Shown here piece after piece: positions 1-7,776 of a stretch of 64,000 nt of DNA. This DNA is from Bordetella genomosp. 10. Its GTDB lineage: Bacteria; Pseudomonadota; Gammaproteobacteria; Burkholderiales; Burkholderiaceae_B. Within the stretch, counting starts at the first letter, position 1; each line of letters opens with the position of its first letter. Made by a program: the position numbers and the translations under genes. The notes beneath the pieces were generated by a model that worked only from the letters and a program-made list of their open reading frames with translations, did no database searches and was not told where the DNA came from. Where the stretch lies: positions 806,001 through 870,000 of the forward strand of contig NZ_NEVM01000001.1 in the NCBI RefSeq assembly GCF_002261225.1, in the 5' to 3' direction.

Positions 1-86
1 GCCGCGTGTCCGGCGAGGGGAAGCCAGGCCAGGATCGCGGCCAGGCCGAGGCCGGCCACCAGCCGCACGAGGAACGGCTTGCGCAT
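1..86 (-). CDS. N-terminus of an exported protein, cut by the left edge
   Basis: Only the first 28 codons are inside the window. They read as a signal peptide: a basic start (MRKPFLVR), a hydrophobic stretch and an Ala-x-Ala-like end (AGHAA). A GGAG ribosome site lies about 7 bases before the ATG. The gene lies downstream of the Bug receptor on the same strand, with a gap of about 118 bases. Its function cannot be told from this fragment; a second periplasmic receptor is possible but is only a guess. Confidence 0.6.
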   Translation of the reverse strand, partial: MRKPFLVRLVAGLGLAAILAWLPLAGHA

Positions 87-204
87 GCTTGTCTCCGAAT
101 ATGTTCTTTTGTGCGGGTAATGTCGCCTTTTCCGTCCGCCGGGTCCAATTTGCATTTGGGATTGCAGTAATTCGCTGCGGGAATCACTGGTCCCAGGAGT
201 TGCG

Positions 205-1197
205 CTATTCGGACTTCAGGCCCAGCCGCTTGATGGTGTTGGACCAGCGCGCGTATTCCTGGCCGATGTAGGCCTTGCACTGTTGCTGGTCCATGTTCAT
301 CGGCTCGGCGCCCTGAAAGTCCAGGCTTTCCTTGACCTTGGCGTCCTTCATCGCCGCTTGCATGGCGTCGTTCAGTTTCGCCAGCACCGCGGGCGGGGTG
401 CCCTTGGGCGCCGCCAGGACCTGCCAGGTGCCGGCGTCGAAGCCGCGCAGTCCCGCCACGCTTTCGCTGAGCGAGGGCACGTCGGGCAATGCCTGCGAAC
501 GATGGCCCGACGTCACGGCCAGGGGCTTGACCTTGCCGGCCTTGATGAAGGGCAGCGCGCTGTTGAACGAGCCCGAATACATGAAGTTGACGTTGCCGCT
601 GGCGAGGTCCGACAAGGCCGGGCCGTTGCCCTTGTACGGCACGTGCTGAAACTTCAGGCCCAGCCTGCCCGCGATGTCCATGGACACCAGGTGGTCGATC
701 GAGCCGTTGCCCGAGGAACCCTGGAAGTACTTCGACGGATCCGCCTTGACCGCCTTGTAGAAAGCCTCGGCGCTGGTCGCGGTGTCGCTCTTGGGCACCA
801 GCAGGATCAGCGGCACGGACACCGAGCAGCCGGCGACGTCGAAGGCCTTGGTGGGGTCGAGATCGGCCCGGTTGAACAGCGCGGGCGCGGTAGTCACCGA
901 GGAGGTGCCGTACATCAGGGTGTAGCCGTCCGGCTTGGCGCGCACCAGTTCCTGGGTGCCGATGTTGCCGCCGGCGCCGGGACGGTTCTCGATGATGATG
1001 GGCACGTTCAGGATTTCGGACACGCGCTTGAATAGCACGCGGCCGATGGCGTCGGTGGGACCGCCCGGCGCGAAACCGATCAGCAGGGTGATGGGCTTGT
1101 CGGGATAGGTATCGGCGGCGCGCGCTTGCGGGAGCGCGGCGGAAAAGGCGATCAACGCCAGGGCGGCGGTTTGCGCGAGTTTGATGCGGGGCGTCAT
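205..1197 (-). CDS. Bug/TctC family periplasmic tricarboxylate-type receptor
   Basis: A 330-residue solute receptor of the Bug (Bordetella uptake gene)/TctC family. Such receptors bind small carboxylates in the periplasm for a TctAB-type permease. The start chosen (MTPRIKLAQ) gives a classical signal peptide ending near QARA and has AAGGAGA just upstream; a longer open frame upstream runs through a short repeat array and is rejected. Family hallmarks are visible: YPDKPITLLIGFAPGG near the mature N-terminus, a PTDAIGR ligand loop, ENRPGAGGNIG, KPDGYTLMYG and HVPYKGNGPA. No TctA or TctB membrane gene is nearby. It is probably co-transcribed with the CoA-transferase-like gene upstream. The ligand is unknown. 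Confidence 0.93.
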   Translation of the reverse strand: MTPRIKLAQTAALALIAFSAALPQARAADTYPDKPITLLIGFAPGGPTDAIGRVLFKRVSEILNVPIIIENRPGAGGNIGTQELVRAKPDGYTLMYGTSSVTTAPALFNRADLDPTKAFDVAGCSVSVPLILLVPKSDTATSAEAFYKAVKADPSKYFQGSSGNGSIDHLVSMDIAGRLGLKFQHVPYKGNGPALSDLASGNVNFMYSGSFNSALPFIKAGKVKPLAVTSGHRSQALPDVPSLSESVAGLRGFDAGTWQVLAAPKGTPPAVLAKLNDAMQAAMKDAKVKESLDFQGAEPMNMDQQQCKAYIGQEYARWSNTIKRLGLKSE

Positions 1198-1230
1198 GGT
1201 TTGTCTCCTTGTTATAAGAATATGGGCCGG

Positions 1231-1322
1231 CGAATCGGGAAGGGGCCGGTGAATCAGCGGTGATTCGGTCGACGAATCAGCCGGTGATTCGGCCGACGAA
1301 TCGGCCAGTGAATCGGCCAACG
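1231..1322. repeat. Imperfect 12-bp tandem repeat array between two genes
   Basis: Seven or so units of about 12 bp built on TGAATCGGCCGA/CGATTCGG. The clearest in-phase copies start at 1261, 1273, 1285, 1297 and 1309. They alternate GATTCGG and GAATCGG/GAATCAG cores. The array sits in the 133-base gap between the CoA-transferase-like stop and the Bug receptor start. The related core ATTCGG recurs as an 8-bp array at 18719-18750. Confidence 0.8.
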
Positions 1323-1330
1323 CGCCGGCG

Positions 1331-2776
1331 TCAGCCCATGCCGGCCAGCCTGTCCAGCCACGTCGCCGGATGGGCGCCGTTGGGCGCGGGCGGCAGCGAC
1401 CAATGCGCCGGCGTGTGGGAAAACTGGGCCACGGGCGGAAATTGTTGCAGCACGCCATAGGCCGAGGGGCGGGTCTCCAGCAGCGGCAGGAGGCCTTCCG
1501 CGAAATGGCGGCGGTCCTCGCGCGGCGTGAAGCCGGGTTCCAGTCCCAGGCCTTGCACCCACATCGACGTCCGCGTCAGCGATACCTTGACGTGATAGCT
1601 GCCGCCTTCGGTGGCGCGGCGCAGCAAGGCCAGCATGACGCCGGCCGCGCCCAGGTAGCCCGTCAGGTAGTCGTTGAGCAGATAGGTCGGCACCACGCGC
1701 GGCTTGCCGCCGGGCACGCCCTCGCTCACGGCGATGCCGGCCACCGTCTGGCCCAGTTGCTCGAAGCCGCCGCGTTCGGCCCACGGGCCGCTGTCGCCGA
1801 AGGCGCTGACGCTGACGTAGATCACGCCGGGACGCAGGGCGGCCGCGTCCTCGGCGCCCAGGCCGCGGCGGGCCAGGCTGCCGGGCCGCCAGGACTGCAC
1901 CACCACGTCGGCGCCGCTGACCAGTTCGCGCGCGCGCTGCCGGTCGGCGGCCTGCGTCAGGTCGAGAAAGGCGGAGCGCTTGCCGATGTTCGTGTCTATC
2001 GTCTGGCGGAAGGGATCCTGGTTCATCGGCGGCGTGATGCGCAGCACCTCGGCGCCGTGTTCGGCGAGCGAGCGCGCGATGACGGGGCCGGCGATGACGT
2101 GGCCCAGGTCCAGCACGCGCAGCGCGGACAGCGGCCGCGGGCCCGGGCAGGGCGGTTCGGGATCGCTGTCGGCGATGCGCGTGACCTCGATCACCGGCTG
2201 CTGCGCCAGCAGCGCGCCCTGGGGATGGCGCAGCCATTCCTCGGCGCTGCGGGCATAGACGCCGGGCAGGCGTTTTTCCTCGAAGGCGGCTTCCAGGTCG
2301 TCGCCTTTCCAGCGGCCGATGGCGCGGCCCAGGGCGGCGGGGGTGTTGGCGCAATCCAGCAGCTCCAGCACGCCGTCTCGCAGGTGGGGATAGGAGCCGA
2401 TGGGGAAGAACCAGCGCTGGTCGGCGGTCCGGTAGAAGTCCGCCTTCAGTTCGGTCAGCAGCGACAGCGCCGGCAGGCCGTAGCCGTTCTGGGTCTGGAA
2501 ATGGCCCGGGTTGAGCGAGGCCGCCGCCTGCATCCAGTCGATGGCGACGGTCTGGCGCCGGCCGGTGGCCAGGTGCCACCATTTCTCCACGGCCAGCGCA
2601 TAGGCGCCGATGGCCGCGCCGGCCGACAGCGTCAGCGCGTGCGGCGAGTCGAACGCCGGCGCCTCGCCGTGAAAGCGCAACCTGGCGGCGGGCGAGCCGT
2701 CCCACGGCTGTTGCGCGCCGAGCAGGTCCGCGATGGCCTGGCAGGCGCTGTGGGACAGGGCGGGAGAGACTGGCAT
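1331..2776 (-). CDS. CaiB/BaiF CoA-transferase-like protein with swapped halves
   Basis: A 481-residue protein of the class III (CaiB/BaiF, formyl-CoA-transferase-like) superfamily. The typical family N-terminus (ALRVLDLGHVIAGP, then AEHGAEVLRI and IGKRSAFLDL) begins only at about residue 215. The first 200 residues instead resemble a family C-terminal half (TGRRQTVAIDW, then FYRTADQRWFF and SAEEWLRHPQG). The usual catalytic aspartate context, GYD in the two other CoA-transferases of this window, reads GGFEQLGQT here, so the Asp is missing. Start MPVSPALSH has GGAG upstream. It is followed by a Bug receptor and faces a LysR gene, suggesting a carboxylate catabolic unit. Whether it is an active transferase is uncertain. 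Confidence 0.8.
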   Translation of the reverse strand: MPVSPALSHSACQAIADLLGAQQPWDGSPAARLRFHGEAPAFDSPHALTLSAGAAIGAYALAVEKWWHLATGRRQTVAIDWMQAAASLNPGHFQTQNGYGLPALSLLTELKADFYRTADQRWFFPIGSYPHLRDGVLELLDCANTPAALGRAIGRWKGDDLEAAFEEKRLPGVYARSAEEWLRHPQGALLAQQPVIEVTRIADSDPEPPCPGPRPLSALRVLDLGHVIAGPVIARSLAEHGAEVLRITPPMNQDPFRQTIDTNIGKRSAFLDLTQAADRQRARELVSGADVVVQSWRPGSLARRGLGAEDAAALRPGVIYVSVSAFGDSGPWAERGGFEQLGQTVAGIAVSEGVPGGKPRVVPTYLLNDYLTGYLGAAGVMLALLRRATEGGSYHVKVSLTRTSMWVQGLGLEPGFTPREDRRHFAEGLLPLLETRPSAYGVLQQFPPVAQFSHTPAHWSLPPAPNGAHPATWLDRLAGMG

Positions 2777-2862
2777 GACACGGGCTCCATCTTCATCGAA
2801 TGCGGGAAAGCAGTCTATAAAGCAGGAAAAATCGCGTCCAACATATAATTTATGGGTCTGTG

Positions 2863-2877
2863 AGACATAGCGTGTCT
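2863..2877. promoter_or_regulatory. Inverted repeat at the LysR start, possible autoregulatory site
   Basis: AGACA-N5-TGTCT, a perfect 5-bp inverted repeat, ends 2 bases before the LysR ATG in the divergent promoter region. LysR proteins often bind such dyads between divergent genes. No experimental or multi-site support is available in the window. Confidence 0.35.
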
Positions 2878-2879
2878 TT

Positions 2880-3821
2880 ATGATCAACAGCCGCCTGCTT
2901 CGCCAATTCATCGCCGTGGCCGAGGAACTGCACTACGGCCGCGCCGCCGCGCGCGTCGGCATTGCCCAGTCGCCGCTCAGCCAGGCCATCCAGAAGCTGG
3001 AGGCGCACGTCGGCACGCCGCTGTTCGTGCGCAACAAGCGCTCGGTGGCGCTGACGCCGGCCGGCGCCGTGTTTCTCGAAGAGGCCTATCAGTGGCTGCG
3101 CTACGAGACGGTGGCGATCCAGCGCACCTTGGGCGCCAGCAGCGGCGGGACCGGGCAATTGGCCATCGGCTTCATCGGCAGCGTGGGCTACGGCTTCATG
3201 CCCGAATTGATCAGCCGCTTTCGGCTGGAATATCCCCAGGTGCGCCTGCGCGTCGTCGAGATGACGACCAAGGACCAATTGGAGCAGATGCAGGGACGGG
3301 CGCTGGACGTCGGCATGCTGCGCACGCCGCTGCCGGTCGCCGCCCCGCAGATCCAGACGCGTTTCTACCAGCGCGACGTGCTGGTGGTCGCGCTGTCCAG
3401 GAGCCATCCCCTGGCCGGCCGCAAGCGCATCGACCTGCGCGAGCTGGCGGGCGAATCGTTCATCTCGTTTTCGCGGGAGAAGGTGCCCGCCGCGCACGCG
3501 CAATTGATTTCCGTGTGCGGCGCGGCGGGTTTCTATCCGAACATCGAGCAGGAGTGCTCGCAGATCGCCAGCGTCATCTGCCTGATCGCGGCCGGCTTGT
3601 CGGTGGCGCTGGTGTCCGGCAACCTGACTTCGCTCATGCACCCCAAGGTCTGCTACGTGCCGATTTCGAATCGCACGTCCGCGCTCGACCAGGAGGTCTC
3701 GATCGCCTGGCGGCGCAACGACGCCAATCCGGCGCTGCATTCCTTCCTGGAGGTCGCGCGCGCCTTGGGGACGGGGGCGAGGAATGCGCCGGCGGTTCCA
3801 GCCGGTGGCGGCATGGCGTGA
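2880..3821 (+). CDS. LysR family transcriptional regulator
   Basis: A 313-residue LysR-type regulator. The winged helix-turn-helix lies in the first 60 residues (RLLRQFIAVAEELHYGRAAARVGIAQSPLSQAIQKLE, then TPLFVRNKRSVALTPAG). The rest is the two-lobed effector-binding domain. It is divergent from the CoA-transferase-like/Bug pair, with a 103-base gap, and by the usual LysR logic probably controls it. The effector is unknown; a small carboxylate or its CoA ester is the natural guess. Confidence 0.95.
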   Translation: MINSRLLRQFIAVAEELHYGRAAARVGIAQSPLSQAIQKLEAHVGTPLFVRNKRSVALTPAGAVFLEEAYQWLRYETVAIQRTLGASSGGTGQLAIGFIGSVGYGFMPELISRFRLEYPQVRLRVVEMTTKDQLEQMQGRALDVGMLRTPLPVAAPQIQTRFYQRDVLVVALSRSHPLAGRKRIDLRELAGESFISFSREKVPAAHAQLISVCGAAGFYPNIEQECSQIASVICLIAAGLSVALVSGNLTSLMHPKVCYVPISNRTSALDQEVSIAWRRNDANPALHSFLEVARALGTGARNAPAVPAGGGMA

Positions 3822-3856
3822 CGCGCGGTGCGCCGTACGGAACGCGCCGGCAGCGA

Positions 3857-4159
3857 TTACTCGTACTGGTTCCTGTAGCGGGCAGGGGGCCGCGTCCGGG
3901 TGATTTCGAACAGTTCGGCCTCGGACGAACCCGGGTTCGGGCCCGAGGGATCGTTCCATCCGTGTATGACGGTGATGGTGCCCTCGTCCTCGGTCTCGAG
4001 TACGTATTGCCAGTAGGCGGTCTTCCAGGCGCTGGCGACCTCCTTCATGCCCAGGGCTTCCGCGACGTCGACCACGGGCCTGTCTTTCTTTTCCAGGCAG
4101 GCCTGGTCGATGGCGGCGACGAGCTGCTCGTACGCGGAGGCGGGAGTTGATGTCGGCAT
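3857..4159 (-). CDS. Small hypothetical protein, 100 residues
   Basis: An unrecognised acidic cytoplasmic protein without signal peptide or membrane segment. The N-terminal half looks helical (YEQLVAAIDQACLEKKDRPVVDVAEALGMKEVASAWKTAYWQYV), and the C-terminal part is rich in Glu, Thr and Pro. An AAGGA site precedes the ATG at good spacing, and codon use matches its neighbours, so it is likely real. It lies just upstream of, and on the opposite strand from, the end of the LysR gene, and 40 bases after the DUF2322-like gene, with which it may be co-transcribed. Confidence 0.7.
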   Translation of the reverse strand: MPTSTPASAYEQLVAAIDQACLEKKDRPVVDVAEALGMKEVASAWKTAYWQYVLETEDEGTITVIHGWNDPSGPNPGSSEAELFEITRTRPPARYRNQYE

Positions 4160-4199
4160 ACGGGATCCTTGACGGGTTTCGTTGATGGCGTGGCCTCGT

Positions 4200-4544
4200 T
4201 CAGCGGCCGGCCTTCACGACCTCGATGCGCAGCGCTTCGCCGCCGCCCACAATCGCCAGCAGGCGGTCGACGTTGGGATGGGCGCCGGGACGGTTGCGCG
4301 CGTCGGTGGTGTGCTCGCCGAACACGGCCAGGCCATGCTCGGCCGCCGCGGCGTCCAGCTTGCCGAACGCCTGCGACAGGTATTGGTAGATCGCCAGCGA
4401 TCCCTGCTTGCCGGGCTGGTTCTCTATGCTCGCCACCACGGCGCCCTTGCCGTCGATGAGATCGATACGCTGGACGCCGTCGATGGACGGCAGTTGCTGA
4501 AGATTGTCCTTGAACACCGGGCCGGGATGGATGACTGGAAGCAT
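4200..4544 (-). CDS. Small conserved protein, probably DUF2322 family
   Basis: A 114-residue soluble protein. The pattern FKDNLQQLPSIDGVQRIDLIDGKG, IENQPGKQGSLAIYQYL and AEHTTDARNRPGAHPNVDRLL resembles the uncharacterised DUF2322 family as I remember it. No catalytic motif is evident and the function is unknown. It is divergent from the PEP-mutase family gene at 4690 and is probably the first gene of a two-gene unit with the 100-residue protein. Confidence 0.65.
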   Translation of the reverse strand: MLPVIHPGPVFKDNLQQLPSIDGVQRIDLIDGKGAVVASIENQPGKQGSLAIYQYLSQAFGKLDAAAAEHGLAVFGEHTTDARNRPGAHPNVDRLLAIVGGGEALRIEVVKAGR

Positions 4545-4689
4545 TGCGGATTTCCTGAAGTGGCTTGCGAGCCGACATCTTATCCGAGGCCGGCGCTTCG
4601 CCGCCGCGCGGGGGCGCCAGGCGGGTTATCGTGCAGTACTTATCGCGGAACCGGCGGAACACCCGACCATCCTAGCCACGGAGACCTCC

Positions 4690-5514
4690 ATGTCACGAAC
4701 CATCGCGGAAAAACGCGCCGCCTTCCGTGCCCTGCACGCGAGCGGCTGCTTCATGTTGCCCAATCCCTGGGATGCGGGAAGCGCCCGCTATCTGGCCAGC
4801 CTGGGATTCCAGGCCCTTGCGACGACCAGTTCAGGTTACGCCTGGTCGAAGGGCCATGCGGACAACCATGTCGAGCGCGATGCGGTGCTCGCGCATCTGC
4901 GCGAGATGGTCGCCGCGACGGACCTGCCGGTGAATGCGGATTTCGAGAACGGGTTCGGCGCGGACCCGGCCGCGGTGGGCGAAAGCGTGAGGCTGGCCGT
5001 CGCCACGGGCGTGGCCGGCCTGTCGATCGAAGACGCCACCGGCGCCGCCGATGGTTCCCTGTTCCCGCTGGATGTGGCGGTGGCGCGGGTGGCGGCGGCG
5101 CGGCGCGCGATCGACGAGAACGGCGGCGATACGCTGCTGGTCGGCCGCGCGGAGAATTTCTTCTCGGGCAAGCCGGATATCGACGACGTGCTGGTCCGCC
5201 TGCGAGCCTATGCCGAGGCCGGCGCCGATTGCCTGTACGCGCCGGGCATCAAGACCCGCGAGCATATCGAGGCGGTGGTCGGGGCGGTGGCGCCCAAGCC
5301 CGTGAACGTGCTGGTCAGCGGACCCTCCGACTTCACGTTGCAGGACCTGGCCGCGATGGGCGTGCGCCGCGTCAGCGTCGGCGGCGCGCTCGCGCGCGCG
5401 GCCTGGGGCGGGGCCATGCGCGCGGCGCAATTGCTGGCGCAGGGCCGCTTCGACGGTTTCGCCGACGCGGCGCCGGGCGCCCAATTGAATGCGCTGTTCC
5501 TGAAAGACCGGTAA
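4690..5514 (+). CDS. Isocitrate lyase/PEP mutase family enzyme
   Basis: A 274-residue TIM-barrel protein of the isocitrate lyase/phosphoenolpyruvate mutase superfamily, whose members form or break C-C or P-C bonds of 2-oxo acids with Mg2+. Visible motifs are FMLPNPWDAGSARYLASLGF at the start, the metal-site DFENGFG near residue 91, and GLSIEDATG. The active-site loop reads WSKGHAD, without the cysteine of true isocitrate and methylisocitrate lyases, so it is more like the oxaloacetate-decarboxylase or carboxyvinyl-phosphonate-type branch. Start MSRTIAEKR is chosen for its GGAGACC site 3-8 bases upstream. It appears monocistronic. The substrate cannot be assigned. Confidence 0.88.
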   Translation: MSRTIAEKRAAFRALHASGCFMLPNPWDAGSARYLASLGFQALATTSSGYAWSKGHADNHVERDAVLAHLREMVAATDLPVNADFENGFGADPAAVGESVRLAVATGVAGLSIEDATGAADGSLFPLDVAVARVAAARRAIDENGGDTLLVGRAENFFSGKPDIDDVLVRLRAYAEAGADCLYAPGIKTREHIEAVVGAVAPKPVNVLVSGPSDFTLQDLAAMGVRRVSVGGALARAAWGGAMRAAQLLAQGRFDGFADAAPGAQLNALFLKDR

Positions 5515-5558
5515 GGCGGCGGCTTCGGCGGCACACGATCGCAGGCGGTCGGAAGCGG

Positions 5559-6662
5559 TCAGAAGCGGTGCTGCATGCCCACGATGAACTGCGTGGCGTT
5601 CCACTCCTTGTCGAACCACGCGCCGTCGAGATAGGCGACGTAGGTGTAGACGTTCGTGCGCTTGCTGAGGTCGTGGCTGTAGCCCAGGCTGTACACCTTC
5701 TGGTCGTGGGCGCGCTTGCCGAAGCGGCGCACGTTGCGGTTGGGCGCGTTCCACTGCACCTGCCCGAGCAGTTTGCCGGCGCCGGTTTCGTAGGATGCGC
5801 CCAGCGTGTAGCCGTTGACCAGGCCGCCCCGGAACACGGCGGCCTGGCCCAGGTTGTTGGGATGCACGCCGTTGATGTAGGCGTCGCGGTGCTGCGCCCA
5901 GCCGGCATGCAGGGTGGCGGGGCCGAACGAGGCCTTGCCGCCCAGGCCGTATTCGCGCGGGGAGACGTCGTAGTGCATGCCGCGGGTGCTGGTGCGCGAT
6001 TCCAGCGAGGTTTCCTGGTAATAGGCGGCCACCTTCCAGGCCGCCCCGCCGTAGCTGGCCGCGCCGCTGAATACGCGGTCCCTGGCGTCCTTGCCCAGGA
6101 GCGACGGGTGCAGGCCGTCCTTGTTCTGCGCGAGGTGCGCGTCGAAGGAATAGCTGGCCGTGGCCTGGAAGCCGCCGAGGTCGGCGGTGATGAACTTCAG
6201 CGTGTTGTCGGCGCGCGGCGTGGTGTTGCTGTTGATCGCGCTGCCGGCGCCGGCCAGCCTGTAGCTGGCGCCGAAGGGGCTGAAGATGTCCGTCATGGCG
6301 CTGGCGGCGAGCGTCTGCCGGCCCATGCGGAATTCGCCGAAGCCGCCTTCGAGGCCCAGCCAGGTGGTGCGGCCGAACACGCCGCGCTCGGGCGGCGTCC
6401 CCTTGCCGTTGGCGGCATTGAAGCCGCCCTCCAACTGGAAATTGACCCTGAGCCCGTCGCCCAGGTCCTCCGAGCCGCGCAGGCCGAACTTGGATGCGCC
6501 CTGGCCCCCGCTGATCATGCCGTTGGAGGCGCCGAGGCCCTTGATGTGGAGATACTGGTAGCCGGCGTCGAGCGTGCCGTACAGCTTGACTTCACTCGCC
6601 GAGTGCGCCGGCATGGAGACGCTGGACGCGGCGATGGCGAATGCGAGCGGATAACGTTTCAT
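5559..6662 (-). CDS. Gram-negative general porin
   Basis: A 367-residue outer-membrane porin, of the size of 16-stranded trimeric betaproteobacterial porins (Omp32/BP0840 type). It has a signal peptide (MKRYPLAFAIAASS...PAHSA), then the family start EVKLYGTLDAGYQYL, repeated amphipathic strands and GLRGSEDLGDG. The last residue is Phe (VGMQHRF), the outer-membrane assembly signal. It has the common tail pattern KRTNVYTYVAYLD. The internal start at 6662 is preferred over an upstream ATG at 6701 because it gives the clean signal peptide, although its ribosome site is weak. It is convergent with the PEP-mutase gene. Confidence 0.95.
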   Translation of the reverse strand: MKRYPLAFAIAASSVSMPAHSASEVKLYGTLDAGYQYLHIKGLGASNGMISGGQGASKFGLRGSEDLGDGLRVNFQLEGGFNAANGKGTPPERGVFGRTTWLGLEGGFGEFRMGRQTLAASAMTDIFSPFGASYRLAGAGSAINSNTTPRADNTLKFITADLGGFQATASYSFDAHLAQNKDGLHPSLLGKDARDRVFSGAASYGGAAWKVAAYYQETSLESRTSTRGMHYDVSPREYGLGGKASFGPATLHAGWAQHRDAYINGVHPNNLGQAAVFRGGLVNGYTLGASYETGAGKLLGQVQWNAPNRNVRRFGKRAHDQKVYSLGYSHDLSKRTNVYTYVAYLDGAWFDKEWNATQFIVGMQHRF

Positions 6663-6984
6663 GTGTGTGGTGTTTCCCAAGAAGGATGGTGATCGCGGCA
6701 AGCGGGGCAGCAGCGTCGGGACCCAGGGGCCGGCCGTCGTCCTCGCACGGATGCGATCGGACGGCTGGGCGTCATGGGTGCGGATAGCGTGGGCGTTCGA
6801 CGGCCCGCGGTTCGACGGGCCGCGAACAGGCGGCCGCGCCGGACGAACCGCGCGCTCATCGAAGCGCGTACGCTGCGGGGTAGGTGAGGGGTGGCGGGAC
6901 GAACGTTCCGCGGCGATTTTTTGCTATTTGCTTGCGCTGCGGTGTACGGAAATATCAGTCCGCGTTGCGATGTTTCATCGGCGC
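6663..6984 (-). other. Gene-free 322-base stretch upstream of the porin
   Basis: No open frame with coding character was found here. It should hold the porin promoter. The most AT-rich part is 6920-6965. A 15-bp direct repeat (GTTCGACGGCCCGCG at 6795-6809 and one-mismatch copy 6810-6824) lies in the middle. No clear -35/-10 pair was found. Confidence 0.6.
6795..6824. repeat. 15-bp tandem duplication in the porin upstream region
   Basis: Two adjacent copies of GTTCGACGGCCCGCG differing at one base. They may be a chance duplication or a pair of regulator half-sites. Confidence 0.6.
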
Positions 6985-7776
6985 CTATTCGCGCGCCAGC
7001 ACCAGCAGCTTGCCCGCCTGGCGGGGATGCGGCATCACGTCGGCGTCGATGTCGTACACCGCGCGCAACAGGGCGGGCGTGAGCACCGCGGCGGGTTCGC
7101 CCGCGGCCGCGACCGTGCCGCCGGCCAGCAGCACCAGGCGATCGCACCAGTACGCCGCCAGGTTGATGTCGTGCACGATCACCAGGACGCCCAGGCCGTC
7201 CTGGTGCGCCATCGTCCAGGCCGTGCGCAGCAACTCGATCTGGTGCTTGGGGTCCAGGCTGGAGATGGGTTCGTCCAGCAGGAGATAGGGCGGCGCGCCG
7301 TCGCGGAAGGCGGCGCGGCATTGCGTCAGCACGCGGGCGAACTGCACGCGCTGCTGCTCGCCGCCGGACAGTTCGGGATAGCGGCGGTCGGCCAGGTGCG
7401 CCACGCCGGCCTGCGCCAGCGCGCCGTCGATCAACGCGTCGACCTCGTCCGGATTCAATTCCGGGAACGGGTAGGCGCCCATGGAGACGACGTCGCGCAC
7501 GCCCAGGTCGAAAGTCAGCGACGGTTTCTGCGGCAGCACCGCGCGGCGGCGCGCCTGCTTGCGCGCCGGCACGCCATGCAGGTCGGCGCCGTCCAGCAGG
7601 ACGCGGCCGGCGCCGGGCCGCAGCTCGCCCGCCAGGGCGGCCAGCAGCGTGGACTTGCCGGCGCCGTTGGCCCCGAGCAGGCCCGTCATGCTGCCCGGCC
7701 GCACCGACAGCGATACGTTCTTCAGTACGCGGGCTTGGCCGCGCGTCACGTCGATGTTGTCGGCCTGCAGCGTCAT
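6985..7776 (-). CDS. hmuV: Heme ABC importer ATP-binding protein HmuV/BhuV
   Basis: A 263-residue ATPase that powers heme import across the inner membrane. It has Walker A GANGAGKST (residues 35-43), a Q-loop in LPQKPSLTF, signature LSGGEQQRV, Walker B LLLDEPISSLD and H-loop VIVHD. The insertion CRAAFRDGAPPYLLLDEP is typical of HmuV/BhuV proteins. The start overlaps the permease stop by one base (TGATG), implying coupled translation. It is the last gene of the T-U-V operon. A cobalamin or ferric-siderophore role is less likely given the whole set. Confidence 0.9.
   Translation of the reverse strand: MTLQADNIDVTRGQARVLKNVSLSVRPGSMTGLLGANGAGKSTLLAALAGELRPGAGRVLLDGADLHGVPARKQARRRAVLPQKPSLTFDLGVRDVVSMGAYPFPELNPDEVDALIDGALAQAGVAHLADRRYPELSGGEQQRVQFARVLTQCRAAFRDGAPPYLLLDEPISSLDPKHQIELLRTAWTMAHQDGLGVLVIVHDINLAAYWCDRLVLLAGGTVAAAGEPAAVLTPALLRAVYDIDADVMPHPRQAGKLLVLARE

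Noticed and set aside
1231..1322. Short repeats as a CRISPR array
   Set aside because: Units are 12 bp and adjacent, with no unique spacers and no cas genes nearby.
1254..2705. A 483-codon frame opposite or out of phase with the CoA-transferase-like gene
   Set aside because: Arg/Ala/Pro-rich shadow; the other frame carries CaiB family motifs.
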